From: Sphingobium sp. CECT 9361
Lineage (GTDB): Bacteria > Pseudomonadota > Alphaproteobacteria > Sphingomonadales > Sphingomonadaceae
Length of the DNA stretch: 64,000 nucleotides
Assembly (NCBI RefSeq): GCF_918741285.1
Contig: NZ_CAKKNC010000001.1
Span: 868,001 to 932,000, forward strand
Reading direction: 5' to 3'
The notes beneath the pieces are model-generated. The model saw nothing but the letters and a program-made list of their open reading frames with translations, was not told the origin of the DNA and made no database searches. Both the position numbers and the translations under genes were made by a program. The stretch's first letter is position 1. Every line of letters starts with the position of its first letter. Below are positions 44,844-52,531 of this stretch, piece by piece.

Positions 44844-46381
44844 ACCTTATCATGGGCAACATGGGTAACGGCGTATCGCAATTGCTGACGCCATCGGCCA
44901 CGAATGCGAAGCTTGGCGGCAAGGCAGGCGCAGGCGAGGGTGCAACCCCGCCATTCTCGGCATTGCTGATGCAGATGGCTACGCCTTCGGCCGGCAAAAC
45001 AATCGAACTGCCGGCCGTGACCGCGCCGGTCGCCGATGCGGCCGCAACCCCGGCGCTTTCGCTCGCGGATCTGCCGCTGACCGACCTGTCGCAGCCTGTG
45101 GTTGAGGAGACGGTTGTACCGAAAACGCTACCCCAGAACGCAGAGGCAAAGCCGGCCCTAGGCCCGAAAATTGCAATCCTTGGGAAGCCTGCCACTGCAA
45201 AGGGACGTGAGGAGCCGAAGCTCGCTGAAGCATCGACCATTCCCGTGTCCGATGCCGATTCGCTATCGGACGAACCTTCGGAACACGCTACATCGCGCCC
45301 AACATCCACTGATGTCATCGCCCATAGCCCTATCGACACGCAAGCTGTCGTTGCCACGATACCTGTAGCACTCAACATTCAGCCCACCGCCGCCGCGAAA
45401 ACCGCACCGGAAACCCCCGTAAAAGCGCGGGGCACAACGAATGTCGTTCAGCTCCAGCCGTCCGAAATATCGCCGCCCCCCGCAAAGCAGACCACAGCGC
45501 CGGATGCCAGGCAGGCCGCGCTGCCACCCGGTCTCGCGCAGATGGTCTTGAGCGAGGCGATGGGCCAGACCGAGCCAAAGGCCGCGAAGAAAGCCGCAAC
45601 GCCCGAAGGATCGCAAATCGCAAACGCGATGCCACGGCTCACGCAACCGGATGCGCCGGTCGTCGCCAGGCGCGCGCCCGTCGATAGCGTCGCGCCGGTG
45701 GAAGGCCGCGCTGTACCGGCGCCCGATACGGATGCACCTGCCGCCCCGGTCGGCGCCCCATCTCCGTCGACCGCTGTCGTTCAGCCGGCAAGCGGCACAC
45801 CCACCGTCGATCTTGCCGCGTCTCTCGGTCAGCAAGTCATCGACATGGGGTCCGACGGTCAGTGGATCGATGGACTGGCGCGCGAGATCGCGACGCTCAG
45901 CAAAAGCGAAGGCCATGGCAGCTTCCGCCTGTCCCCCGAACATCTTGGGCCGATGCGCGTCGATATTCGCCCCGGTGAGCAGGGCGCAAACGTGACGTTG
46001 ACGGTGGAGACCAAAGCGGCGGAATCGATGCTGATGCAGGACCGCGCAACATTGAAAGCCGATGCGCAACTCGCCGCCGTCAGGATCGGTGAAGTGACCG
46101 TCGAGCGTGTAGCCAACGTGCAGGAGCCAACCCGCGCCGACACGGCCACCGGGCAAGGCAATGGCGGCCATAGCCAGAGCCAGACAGCCTCACAGGGGCA
46201 ATCGGGCAACACCGGCAACGGCGCAGCTCTGGCGCAGGGCCAAGGCCAGTCGGGACAAAATGGAAACCACGCGGGTAACCGTAAAGTTTTCCCGGAGCAG
46301 ACCGTATCTAGTCAGGCGGAGCCACGCGACATGGGCAGCCGGGGTACACCCGACGCCGCCCATCGCGCGCGCTACGCCTGA
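44840..46381 (+). CDS. fliK: Hook-length control protein FliK
   Basis: Molecular ruler of 513 residues. About 330 residues are Pro/Ala/Thr-rich and low in complexity, as expected for a disordered ruler. A compact C-terminal switch domain follows at about 335-430 (GLAREIATLSKSEGHGSFRLS, PEHLGPMRVDIRPGEQGANVTLTVET, RATLKADAQLAAVRIGEVTVERV). The tail is Gly/Gln/Asn-rich. It overlaps fliJ by four bases; 74 bases separate it from fliL. Confidence 0.9.
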   Translation: MNLIMGNMGNGVSQLLTPSATNAKLGGKAGAGEGATPPFSALLMQMATPSAGKTIELPAVTAPVADAAATPALSLADLPLTDLSQPVVEETVVPKTLPQNAEAKPALGPKIAILGKPATAKGREEPKLAEASTIPVSDADSLSDEPSEHATSRPTSTDVIAHSPIDTQAVVATIPVALNIQPTAAAKTAPETPVKARGTTNVVQLQPSEISPPPAKQTTAPDARQAALPPGLAQMVLSEAMGQTEPKAAKKAATPEGSQIANAMPRLTQPDAPVVARRAPVDSVAPVEGRAVPAPDTDAPAAPVGAPSPSTAVVQPASGTPTVDLAASLGQQVIDMGSDGQWIDGLAREIATLSKSEGHGSFRLSPEHLGPMRVDIRPGEQGANVTLTVETKAAESMLMQDRATLKADAQLAAVRIGEVTVERVANVQEPTRADTATGQGNGGHSQSQTASQGQSGNTGNGAALAQGQGQSGQNGNHAGNRKVFPEQTVSSQAEPRDMGSRGTPDAAHRARYA

Positions 46382-46455
46382 TCGCACCCGTTGCACGGGT
46401 CGTTCAGAGGCCGACTGACCGACCAACTGCGTGCCAAGACAAAGGGGACTGACCA

Positions 46456-47124
46456 ATGAGTGACGACGCCAAGCCGAAAAAGGCCAAAGGCAAGGGGATG
46501 AAGATGATCCTGCTGCTGGGCGTGATTGCTTTGTTGGGCGGTGCCGGTGCCGCTGGTGGTCTGTACGCTGCGGGTTTCTTCTCCAAGGAGGAAACCGGGC
46601 CGAAGATCGATCCGAACAAGCCCGTACTGGTGCTCAAGGGTGAAGACCCCGAAGAAATCGCCAAGGCGCATGGCGCACCCGAAGGGGGCCATGGAGAAGG
46701 CGGCGCCAGCGTCGCCAGTTCGGCCCATGAATCTGCACCGGGCAAGGGGCATGGCGCTGCTGCGGACAAGGGCATCGATCTGCCCACGCCTGCCGATGCG
46801 TCCCGATATCAGGCGACCTATTTTCAGGTCCAGCAGCCTTTCACATCGAACATGGCGGACAGCGATGCCTTTGCCCAGATCGCGCTGGCGGTCAGCACCT
46901 ATTACGACGCACGGGTGACGCAGGCGATGACTACGCATGAGATGGCGATCCGTTCGGCAGTGTTAATGGAACTGGCCGAGCAGGAGCAGATGTCGTTGAT
47001 GACGCCGCAAGGCAAGTCTGCACTGCAGAAGAAATTAAAGAGCATTATCAACGATGTACTAAAACAGAAGACTGGCTATGGCGGCATTGATAACGTTTAT
47101 TTTACCAATTTCGTTATTCAGTAG
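46456..47124 (+). CDS. fliL: Flagellar basal body protein FliL
   Basis: Single-pass membrane protein around the stator, 222 residues: basic N-terminus, one membrane segment (residues 16-38, MILLLGVIALLGGAGAAGGL), an Ala/Gly/His-rich linker, then the periplasmic FliL domain (ATYFQVQQPFTSNMADSDAFAQIALAVSTYYD ... INDVLKQKTGYGGIDNVYFTNFVIQ). Conserved NVYFTNFVIQ ends the protein. Confidence 0.94.
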   Translation: MSDDAKPKKAKGKGMKMILLLGVIALLGGAGAAGGLYAAGFFSKEETGPKIDPNKPVLVLKGEDPEEIAKAHGAPEGGHGEGGASVASSAHESAPGKGHGAAADKGIDLPTPADASRYQATYFQVQQPFTSNMADSDAFAQIALAVSTYYDARVTQAMTTHEMAIRSAVLMELAEQEQMSLMTPQGKSALQKKLKSIINDVLKQKTGYGGIDNVYFTNFVIQ

Positions 47125-47176
47125 CACTGTCCGATGCCGGGTCAGTCCCTTGGTATCGGCCGGGGACTGATGTGTA

Positions 47177-48046
47177 ATGGACGACGTTAAATCTTTCGCA
47201 TTCGGCAAGGGCGATACGCAGGCGCCGGTGATGCTGTCCGGCCTCGACCGGCTGGGTGAAAAGCTGGGGCGTCGCCTGCGCGCCGTCATGGAACCGCTCG
47301 TCGGATCGCGCCCGGAAATAGAGCCGCAGCCCGTCTCGGTCATCGACTTTGGCGAGTGGTCGCAGGGCGTGGCCAGTTCCGCGAGCATCAGCGTCTATCG
47401 CGTGCTGCCGCTGAAGGGCAACATGCTGCTGCGCCTCGACGCCGGCATGATCTCGACGCTGGTCGATTGCTTCTATGGCGGTGTCGGCAACCGCACCATG
47501 CCATCCCGCCCGGAATTCACCCCTACCGAAGATCGCCTGATCGCGCGCCTCTCGCAATCCATCGTGGAACAGCTTGCGGCCTGCTGGGCGGACGTACTGC
47601 CGCTCGATGTCACGATGACCGCGCGGGAGATTGGCGTGGGCTTCGCGTCCGCTACGCCTGCCAGCGATCAGATGGTTGTGCAGCGCTTCACCATATCCCT
47701 TATTCGTAACGAACAATGGCCCATCGACATCGTCTTCCCGCTGGCCGCTTTGCGCGCCGTGGAAGCTCTGACGGGATCGAAGGTGCATGACGAGCAGATA
47801 ACGGTCGATGTCGCCTGGCAGACGCAGATGCAGCGCCAGATGGCCCATATCCGCTTGCCCACCCGCACCGTGCTGGCGCGCCCTAGCCTCACGCTTACCG
47901 AACTGATCCAGCTTCAGCCCGGCGACGTCATCCCCGTACATATCAACCGCAGCCTGCCGCTGATCGTGGGCGACCGTATCGTCGCCCAAGGCTCGATCGG
48001 CGAGCAGGACGGACGCGCTGCGTTCATGATCGAAAAATTGAATTGA
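47177..48046 (+). CDS. fliM: Flagellar motor switch protein FliM, lacking the N-terminal CheY-binding segment
   Basis: C-ring protein of 289 residues. The middle domain (LPLKGNMLLRLDAGMISTLVDCFYGG, PTEDRLIARLSQSIVEQLAACWAD) and C-terminal SpoA domain (LPTRTVLARPSLTLTELIQLQPGDVIPV) are present. Classical FliM begins with a CheY-P-binding helix (LSQxEIDALL) and is about 330 residues; here the protein starts MDDVKSFAFGKGD and a TGA stop lies two codons before the ATG, so the segment is absent, not missed. How switching is controlled is then unclear. Confidence 0.93.
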   Translation: MDDVKSFAFGKGDTQAPVMLSGLDRLGEKLGRRLRAVMEPLVGSRPEIEPQPVSVIDFGEWSQGVASSASISVYRVLPLKGNMLLRLDAGMISTLVDCFYGGVGNRTMPSRPEFTPTEDRLIARLSQSIVEQLAACWADVLPLDVTMTAREIGVGFASATPASDQMVVQRFTISLIRNEQWPIDIVFPLAALRAVEALTGSKVHDEQITVDVAWQTQMQRQMAHIRLPTRTVLARPSLTLTELIQLQPGDVIPVHINRSLPLIVGDRIVAQGSIGEQDGRAAFMIEKLN

Positions 48047-48056
48047 GGACCAACAG

Positions 48057-48395
48057 ATGAGTGACATGACCGAAGCGCCCAGAATCGAAAACGTCCAGTT
48101 GGGCCAGCTCGATCGCTACACCGACAACCGGCAGTTCCGGTTGCTGGCCGATATTCCCGTCCGCCTTTCGGTCGAAGTCGGCTCGACCTCGCTGAAACTG
48201 GCCGAAGTCATGGACCTGGCCGAAGGCAGCATCGTTGAACTTGATCGTCAGGCCGATGAATTGCTTGACATTATGGTTAATGGTGCGCTGATCGCCAAAG
48301 GCGAAGTGGTGACGGTAAACGGGCGTTATGGCATCCGTATCGTCGAAGTCGCCAACACCGAAACGCGGATGGCCGGCGTCGAACGACGCGGCTGA
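48057..48395 (+). CDS. fliN: Flagellar motor switch protein FliN
   Basis: C-ring protein of 112 residues with a single SpoA domain: LLADIPVRLSVEVGSTSLKLAEVMDLAEGSIVELDRQADELLDIMVNGALIAKGEVVTVNGRYGIRIVEV (positions 29-97), which matches FliN closely. It follows fliM by 10 bases. Confidence 0.96.
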   Translation: MSDMTEAPRIENVQLGQLDRYTDNRQFRLLADIPVRLSVEVGSTSLKLAEVMDLAEGSIVELDRQADELLDIMVNGALIAKGEVVTVNGRYGIRIVEVANTETRMAGVERRG

Positions 48396-48432
48396 CCGCT
48401 GGTCGGTCTGTTGATCGGGGGCGCGGGACTGC

Positions 48433-48732
48433 ATGTTTGAATATATCGTCAGGTTACTGATCATGGTGCCGCTTGTCGGCGGCATGGCTTTTGGTGCGTT
48501 GTGGCTGTGGAAGAAATATCAGCCCGGCATGATCGGCGGGCAGGGCGACCGCGCGCTCAAGATCGTCGAAGCGCTGCCCATGGGCACTTTCGGCAAGCTC
48601 GCCATCGTCGAATTTGATGGGCAACGCCTGCTGATCGCCATCACCCGCGGCCGCATTGAGAAACTGGCCGAGGGGAAGGCTGTTCCGGCAAGCCTGTCGG
48701 GTGTTGCCGGGGGCATCGGGCGTGTTCGCTAA
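48433..48732 (+). CDS. fliO: Flagellar biosynthetic protein FliO
   Basis: Small membrane protein of 99 residues, with one membrane segment (residues 4-25) followed by the cytoplasmic FliO-type domain ([41 protein letters not shown]). FliO assists FliP ring assembly. It ends 49 bases before the assigned fliP start, with a repeat between. Confidence 0.9.
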   Translation: MFEYIVRLLIMVPLVGGMAFGALWLWKKYQPGMIGGQGDRALKIVEALPMGTFGKLAIVEFDGQRLLIAITRGRIEKLAEGKAVPASLSGVAGGIGRVR

Positions 48733-48760
48733 GCCTGCCTTCAAAGCAACAACCAATCTT

Positions 48761-48786
48761 GTCATCCCCGCGAAGGCGGGAATGAC
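48761..48786. repeat. Short palindromic repeat spanning the fliP start
   Basis: GTCATCCCCGC-GAAG-GCGGGAATGAC, 10 of 11 arm bases paired, is a common dispersed repeat form; related ends occur at 37835 and 59124. Its right arm contains the ATG of fliP and its loop gives AAGG five bases before it. Confidence 0.8.
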
Positions 48787-49570
48787 CAATTTTGTTCTCG
48801 CAACGCTGATCGTCCTCCTGCTCGCGTTCCTCCTCATCGACCCCGCTTTCGCCCAGGCCGCCCCGGCGGCACCCGCTGGCCCCGCCGCTGCATCCGGTGG
48901 CCTCACGCGCGCGCTGAACGAAGTATCGGGCGAAGGCCGCCCGCTTTCGCTTTCGCTGCAGATCCTGATCCTCATGAGCCTGCTGACGGTGCTGCCGTCG
49001 CTGGTGCTGATGATGACAAGTTTCACGCGCATCATCATCGTCCTGTCGCTGCTGCGTCAGGCGCTCGGCCTGCAACAGACGCCGCCCAATCAGGTGCTTG
49101 TCGGTCTCGCGCTGTTCCTGTCCCTGTTCGTGATGCGGCCCGCCATCGACCAGATCAACGGTCAGGCCTTCGACCCTTATGGCAAGGGTCAGATTTCCAT
49201 CGAGGAAGCCGTCGGGCGCGGCGGCAAGGTGCTCCACGGCTTCATGGCCAAGCAGACCCGCGAAAGCGATCTCAAGCTGTTTGCGGGCCTTGCCGAAGCG
49301 CCCCCCTATCGCACCATTGCCGATGTGCCCTTCACGATCCTGCTCCCGGCCTTCGTGACCAGCGAACTAAAGACCGCATTTCAGATCGGCTTCATGATCT
49401 TCCTGCCGTTCCTCATCATCGATCTTGTGGTGGCGTCCACCCTGATGGCGCTCGGTATGATGATGCTGTCGCCCACGATCATCTCCATGCCGTTCAAGCT
49501 GTTGCTGTTCGTGCTTGTCGATGGCTGGGCGCTGACGATGGGGTCGCTGGCCGGGTCATTCGCGACGTGA
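48782..49570 (+). CDS. fliP: Flagellar type III export pore protein FliP
   Basis: Export-gate pore subunit, 262 residues from ATG 48782: signal-like N-terminus ([17 protein letters not shown]), then [60 protein letters not shown] (positions 58-117), [24 protein letters not shown] and the final [17 protein letters not shown]. The frame is open upstream to 48656 within fliO; a GTG at 48722 would make the repeat be translated ([10 protein letters not shown]). ATG 48782 gives the normal family N-terminus, with its ribosome site supplied by the repeat. Confidence 0.94.
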   Translation: MTNFVLATLIVLLLAFLLIDPAFAQAAPAAPAGPAAASGGLTRALNEVSGEGRPLSLSLQILILMSLLTVLPSLVLMMTSFTRIIIVLSLLRQALGLQQTPPNQVLVGLALFLSLFVMRPAIDQINGQAFDPYGKGQISIEEAVGRGGKVLHGFMAKQTRESDLKLFAGLAEAPPYRTIADVPFTILLPAFVTSELKTAFQIGFMIFLPFLIIDLVVASTLMALGMMMLSPTIISMPFKLLLFVLVDGWALTMGSLAGSFAT

Positions 49571-49593
49571 CGCTTGGTCCCTCCCACCCAATT

Positions 49594-49659
49594 CCGTTCG
49601 TCCCGAGCGAAGTCGAGGGACCAAGGCGCATGTCCCTCGACTGCGCTCGGGACGAACGG
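49594..49659. repeat. Long palindromic repeat between fliP and fliQ
   Basis: Two 28-base arms (49594-49621 and 49632-49659; CCGTTCGTCCCGAGCG... with its complement) around a 10-base spacer form a near-perfect hairpin. The core GTTCGTCCCGAGCGAAGTCG is a frequent dispersed repeat in sphingomonad genomes. It interrupts the otherwise tight fliP-fliQ spacing. Confidence 0.9.
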
Positions 49660-49672
49660 GCGGTAACGTCCA

Positions 49673-49945
49673 ATGGATAACGCCGATTTCTTCATGGGCC
49701 TCGCGCAGCAGGCCTTGTGGATCACGGCGCTGGCCGCTGGTCCCATATTGCTGCCTGCGCTGATCGGCGGCGTCATCATCGGCATGATTCAGGCGGCGAC
49801 CTCGATCAATGAGCAGACCGTCAGCTTCGTGCCCAAGCTCATTATCGTTGCGGCCACGCTGGCACTGGTCGGCGGCTCGATCCTGCTGCTGATCGCGGAC
49901 TTCACCCGTGAGATATTCGAGCGCATACCGGACATCCTCAAATGA
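49673..49945 (+). CDS. fliQ: Flagellar type III export protein FliQ
   Basis: Small gate protein of 90 residues with two membrane segments and the family motif LPALIGGVIIGMIQAATSINEQTVSFVPKL. It overlaps fliR by four bases. Confidence 0.96.
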   Translation: MDNADFFMGLAQQALWITALAAGPILLPALIGGVIIGMIQAATSINEQTVSFVPKLIIVAATLALVGGSILLLIADFTREIFERIPDILK

Positions 49946-50724
49946 TCGCGCCGGGCTTTGTCGGTGTCGAAGCGCAATTGTGGGTCTGGCTCATTGCCAT
50001 GATCCGTCCCGGCGCTGCGTTTCTGGCGGCCCCGATATTCGGCGCGAATGCTGTGCCGGTGCAACTCCGCCTGATCCTCAGCCTCGCGCTCGGCATCGCC
50101 GCGCTCAATACCGTGACGATCACCTTGCCCGATGGCGGCATCGCCAGTTTCGCAGGCTTCTCGATGGTGATCGGCGAAGTGCTGGCTGGCCTTGCCATGG
50201 GATTTGCGCTGCAGATCGGTTACGCCGCTGCGTTCGTCGCAGGCGAGACCATCGGCAACACCATGGGTCTGGGCTTCGCCGCCATGGTCGATCCGCAATC
50301 GGGGCAATCGACGCAGGCTGTCGGCCAGTATCTCTCCATCGTCGCTACCTTCACGCTGCTGGCGATGGACGGGCATCTGATGCTCATCAGCTATGTCGTG
50401 GAAAGCTATAAGGCGCTGCCGCCCGGCGGGCCGATGCTGTCGGGGCAGACGGCCTATAATCTTGTCATGTTCGGCGGCACCTTGCTGGGCGCGGGGCTGA
50501 CGGTAGCGCTGCCGGTCGGCTTCGCGCTCATCCTCGTGCAACTGGTCATGGCGATGCTTGCGCGGTCCGCCCCTGCGCTCAACCTGTTCTCGGTCGGCTT
50601 GCCGGTCACCTTGCTCGCGGGCCTCGTCCTGATGGCGATGGCCGCGCCGATCATGGCGCAGGGGATCATGGCCTCCTTGCGCGCCGGTCTGGAACAGGCC
50701 GAAGCGATTGCGACGGGGCAATAG
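49942..50724 (+). CDS. fliR: Flagellar type III export protein FliR
   Basis: Gate protein of 260 residues with about six membrane segments. Characteristic blocks are MIRPGAAFLAAPIFGANAVPVQLRLILSLALG, GFALQIGYAAAFVAGETIGNTMGLGFAAMVDPQSGQSTQAVGQYL (positions 84-128) and ALPVGFALILVQLVMAMLARSAPALNLFSVGLPVTLLAGL. It starts inside fliQ and ends 3 bases before flhB. Confidence 0.96.
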   Translation: MIAPGFVGVEAQLWVWLIAMIRPGAAFLAAPIFGANAVPVQLRLILSLALGIAALNTVTITLPDGGIASFAGFSMVIGEVLAGLAMGFALQIGYAAAFVAGETIGNTMGLGFAAMVDPQSGQSTQAVGQYLSIVATFTLLAMDGHLMLISYVVESYKALPPGGPMLSGQTAYNLVMFGGTLLGAGLTVALPVGFALILVQLVMAMLARSAPALNLFSVGLPVTLLAGLVLMAMAAPIMAQGIMASLRAGLEQAEAIATGQ

Positions 50725-50727
50725 GCG

Positions 50728-51870
50728 ATGGCGGACAAACCCGGCGGCGGCGGCGAAAAGACGGAGAAGCCAACGGCCAAGAAACTGGCCGATGCTGCCA
50801 AAAATGGCGATATTCTCCAGTCAAAGGAACTGGGCACCGCGATGGTGGTGATGGCCGGTGTCGGTTGCATGGCCGTCACTGGCCCGATGCTGTTTTCCGC
50901 GCTGGGCGACATGATGCGCCGCGCGCTCCGCTTCGACCGCGGCGACGTCGTCGATTTCTCACCTGCAGAGCGCGGCTCCGAACTGCTGCAGAGCATTGCC
51001 TTGCCCGTCGGCACGATATTGCTGGCAACGCTGGTGGCGGCCATTGCGGCGCCCGCCATATTAGGTTCGCTAGGGTTCCGTGCGAGCGCCTTTGCGCCCA
51101 AGGCCTCGAAGCTCAACCCGGCCAGCGGCCTCAAGCGCATGTTCGGCCCGCAGGGTCTGATCGAGCTTGTGAAATCGCTGGCGAAAGTCGTCCTGATGGG
51201 CGGCATCGGCTTCTGGCTGATATGGGATCATCTTGAAGCCATCGTCGGCATGGGCAGTGCGCGGCTCGAACCTGCACTGATGGAACTGGGCAGCATTTTC
51301 ATCCTGGCCTGCCTCGCCATGGCCGGGGCGCTGTTCGTCGTCGCGGGGATCGACGTGCCCGCGCAAATCCTGCAACGCGGCAAGCGCCTCGCCATGACCA
51401 AGCAGGAAGTGAAGGACGAGCATAAGGAAAGCGAAGGCTCGCCTGAACTCAAGGGCATGATCCGCCGCAGACAGTTCGAGATGATGAGCGGATCGGCGCG
51501 TCAGGCCGTTGCCGAGGCGAATGTCATCATCACCAACCCCACCCATTTTGCCGTCGCATTGCGCTATCATCCGGGCAAGGATGGCGCGCCGGTTGTGGTG
51601 GCGCGGGGCAGCAACGCGATCGCAGCGGCAATCCGCGAACTGGCCGACATGAACAACGTGCCGGTGCTGCAATATCCTGAGCTGGCACGCGCCATATATT
51701 TCACTTCGCGCACCGGACAGATCGTCGACGAGGCGCTCTACATGGCAGTGGCGACCGTCCTCGCATTCGTGTTCCGCATGGAAAACCGGATGGCGAGCGA
51801 AATGGATCGGCCGTTCATCACGGTGCCGGACGGTCTGCGCTTCAATGCAGACGGCAAGAAGGTCGAATAG
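50728..51870 (+). CDS. flhB: Flagellar export switch protein FlhB
   Basis: Substrate-specificity switch of the export gate, 380 residues: basic N-terminus (GEKTEKPTAKKLADAAKNGDILQSKEL), four membrane segments, the linker RLAMTKQEVKDEHKESEGSPELK and the self-cleaving NPTH motif (VIITNPTHFAVAL, about residue 269). It closes the fliE-flhB gene series. Confidence 0.97.
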   Translation: MADKPGGGGEKTEKPTAKKLADAAKNGDILQSKELGTAMVVMAGVGCMAVTGPMLFSALGDMMRRALRFDRGDVVDFSPAERGSELLQSIALPVGTILLATLVAAIAAPAILGSLGFRASAFAPKASKLNPASGLKRMFGPQGLIELVKSLAKVVLMGGIGFWLIWDHLEAIVGMGSARLEPALMELGSIFILACLAMAGALFVVAGIDVPAQILQRGKRLAMTKQEVKDEHKESEGSPELKGMIRRRQFEMMSGSARQAVAEANVIITNPTHFAVALRYHPGKDGAPVVVARGSNAIAAAIRELADMNNVPVLQYPELARAIYFTSRTGQIVDEALYMAVATVLAFVFRMENRMASEMDRPFITVPDGLRFNADGKKVE

Positions 51871-51899
51871 CGCCTTAAAGACCGCGCCACAGGGTAAAT

Positions 51900-51926
51900 T
51901 AAAGTTTATCCGTGTTCGTCCGTATT
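51900..51926 (+). promoter_or_regulatory. Sigma28 promoter of the unknown late flagellar gene
   Basis: TAAAGTTT-N11-TCCGTATT: the -35 element is identical to the enterobacterial sigma28 consensus TAAAGTTT, the spacing is exact and the -10 keeps CCG-TA. Transcription would start near 51933, about 25 bases before the next ATG. Confidence 0.65.
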
Positions 51927-51957
51927 ATGTTCACGGGGACGCTTTAGGATATGCGTC

Positions 51958-52440
51958 ATGAACGACTATGTGCAGCGTAACGAGATATCGCCGGTGGACC
52001 GGGTCGCCCCGCGTCCCGTCGCGCCGGTTGTCGCCGTTCGCCCCGGCGACAATAGCGGCCCGGAGGTCGATGCGCGCGCGCCTGCGCTGCCGATATCGCC
52101 CGTAGACCATGGTGAGGGCGCCGACATCGATGCAGACAGCGAAGCGCAACTGGCCAGTGCAGCGGAATACGCCCGTATCCACGCGAAGGTTGTCGACATG
52201 CTGGCGTCGGTTCGCCTCGCTGGCGAAAGTAACGAGATGACTGTCGGCAGCACCGACGGCACCGATCCTCTGATCCCGACGCCTATCGTCATCGTCCCCA
52301 TGTTTCCGGCCAGCCAGAACATGATCGAGCAAGCCGCGCGCGTCGCGCAACGGATGCTGGATGATGCACTGCTGGCCCGTGCGGCTCAGGCGCATATCAT
52401 GCCGGGAACAGTCGACCAGATATTGTCGCAGGTCGCCTGA
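51958..52440 (+). CDS. Unknown protein between flhB and fliD, probably a late flagellar gene
   Basis: A 160-residue acidic, soluble protein not recognised from any family. The first about 60 residues are Pro/Val/Ala-rich and look disordered (PVDRVAPRPVAPVVAVRPG). The rest alternates helices (QLASAAEYARIHAKVVDMLASVRL; NMIEQAARVAQRMLDDALLARAAQAH) around a hydrophobic DPLIPTPIVIVPMFPAS. No signal peptide or membrane segment. It has its own sigma28-like promoter and sits where flaG occurs in other bacteria, but has no FlaG motif. An export substrate, chaperone or filament-related role is a guess from position and promoter. Confidence 0.75.
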   Translation: MNDYVQRNEISPVDRVAPRPVAPVVAVRPGDNSGPEVDARAPALPISPVDHGEGADIDADSEAQLASAAEYARIHAKVVDMLASVRLAGESNEMTVGSTDGTDPLIPTPIVIVPMFPASQNMIEQAARVAQRMLDDALLARAAQAHIMPGTVDQILSQVA

Positions 52441-52480
52441 CAATCTGCCGGGCGGCTCCCCGTCCGTCAAAACAATTCCC

Positions 52481-52507
52481 TAAACATCTTCTGCGCCGTG
52501 CCGTTCT
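52481..52507 (+). promoter_or_regulatory. Sigma28 promoter of fliD-fliS
   Basis: TAAA-N15-GCCGTTCT, compared with TAAA-N15-GCCGATAA; it shares GCCGTT with the fliC promoter. The transcript would start near 52514, about 18 bases before the fliD ATG at 52532. Confidence 0.7.
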
Positions 52508-52531
52508 TTTCCATTGAAAGGACCGCATTTC

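Noticed and set aside
51958-52440. FlaG for the gene before fliD
   Set aside because: Position fits but no FlaG core sequence or ending is visible, so it is left unnamed.
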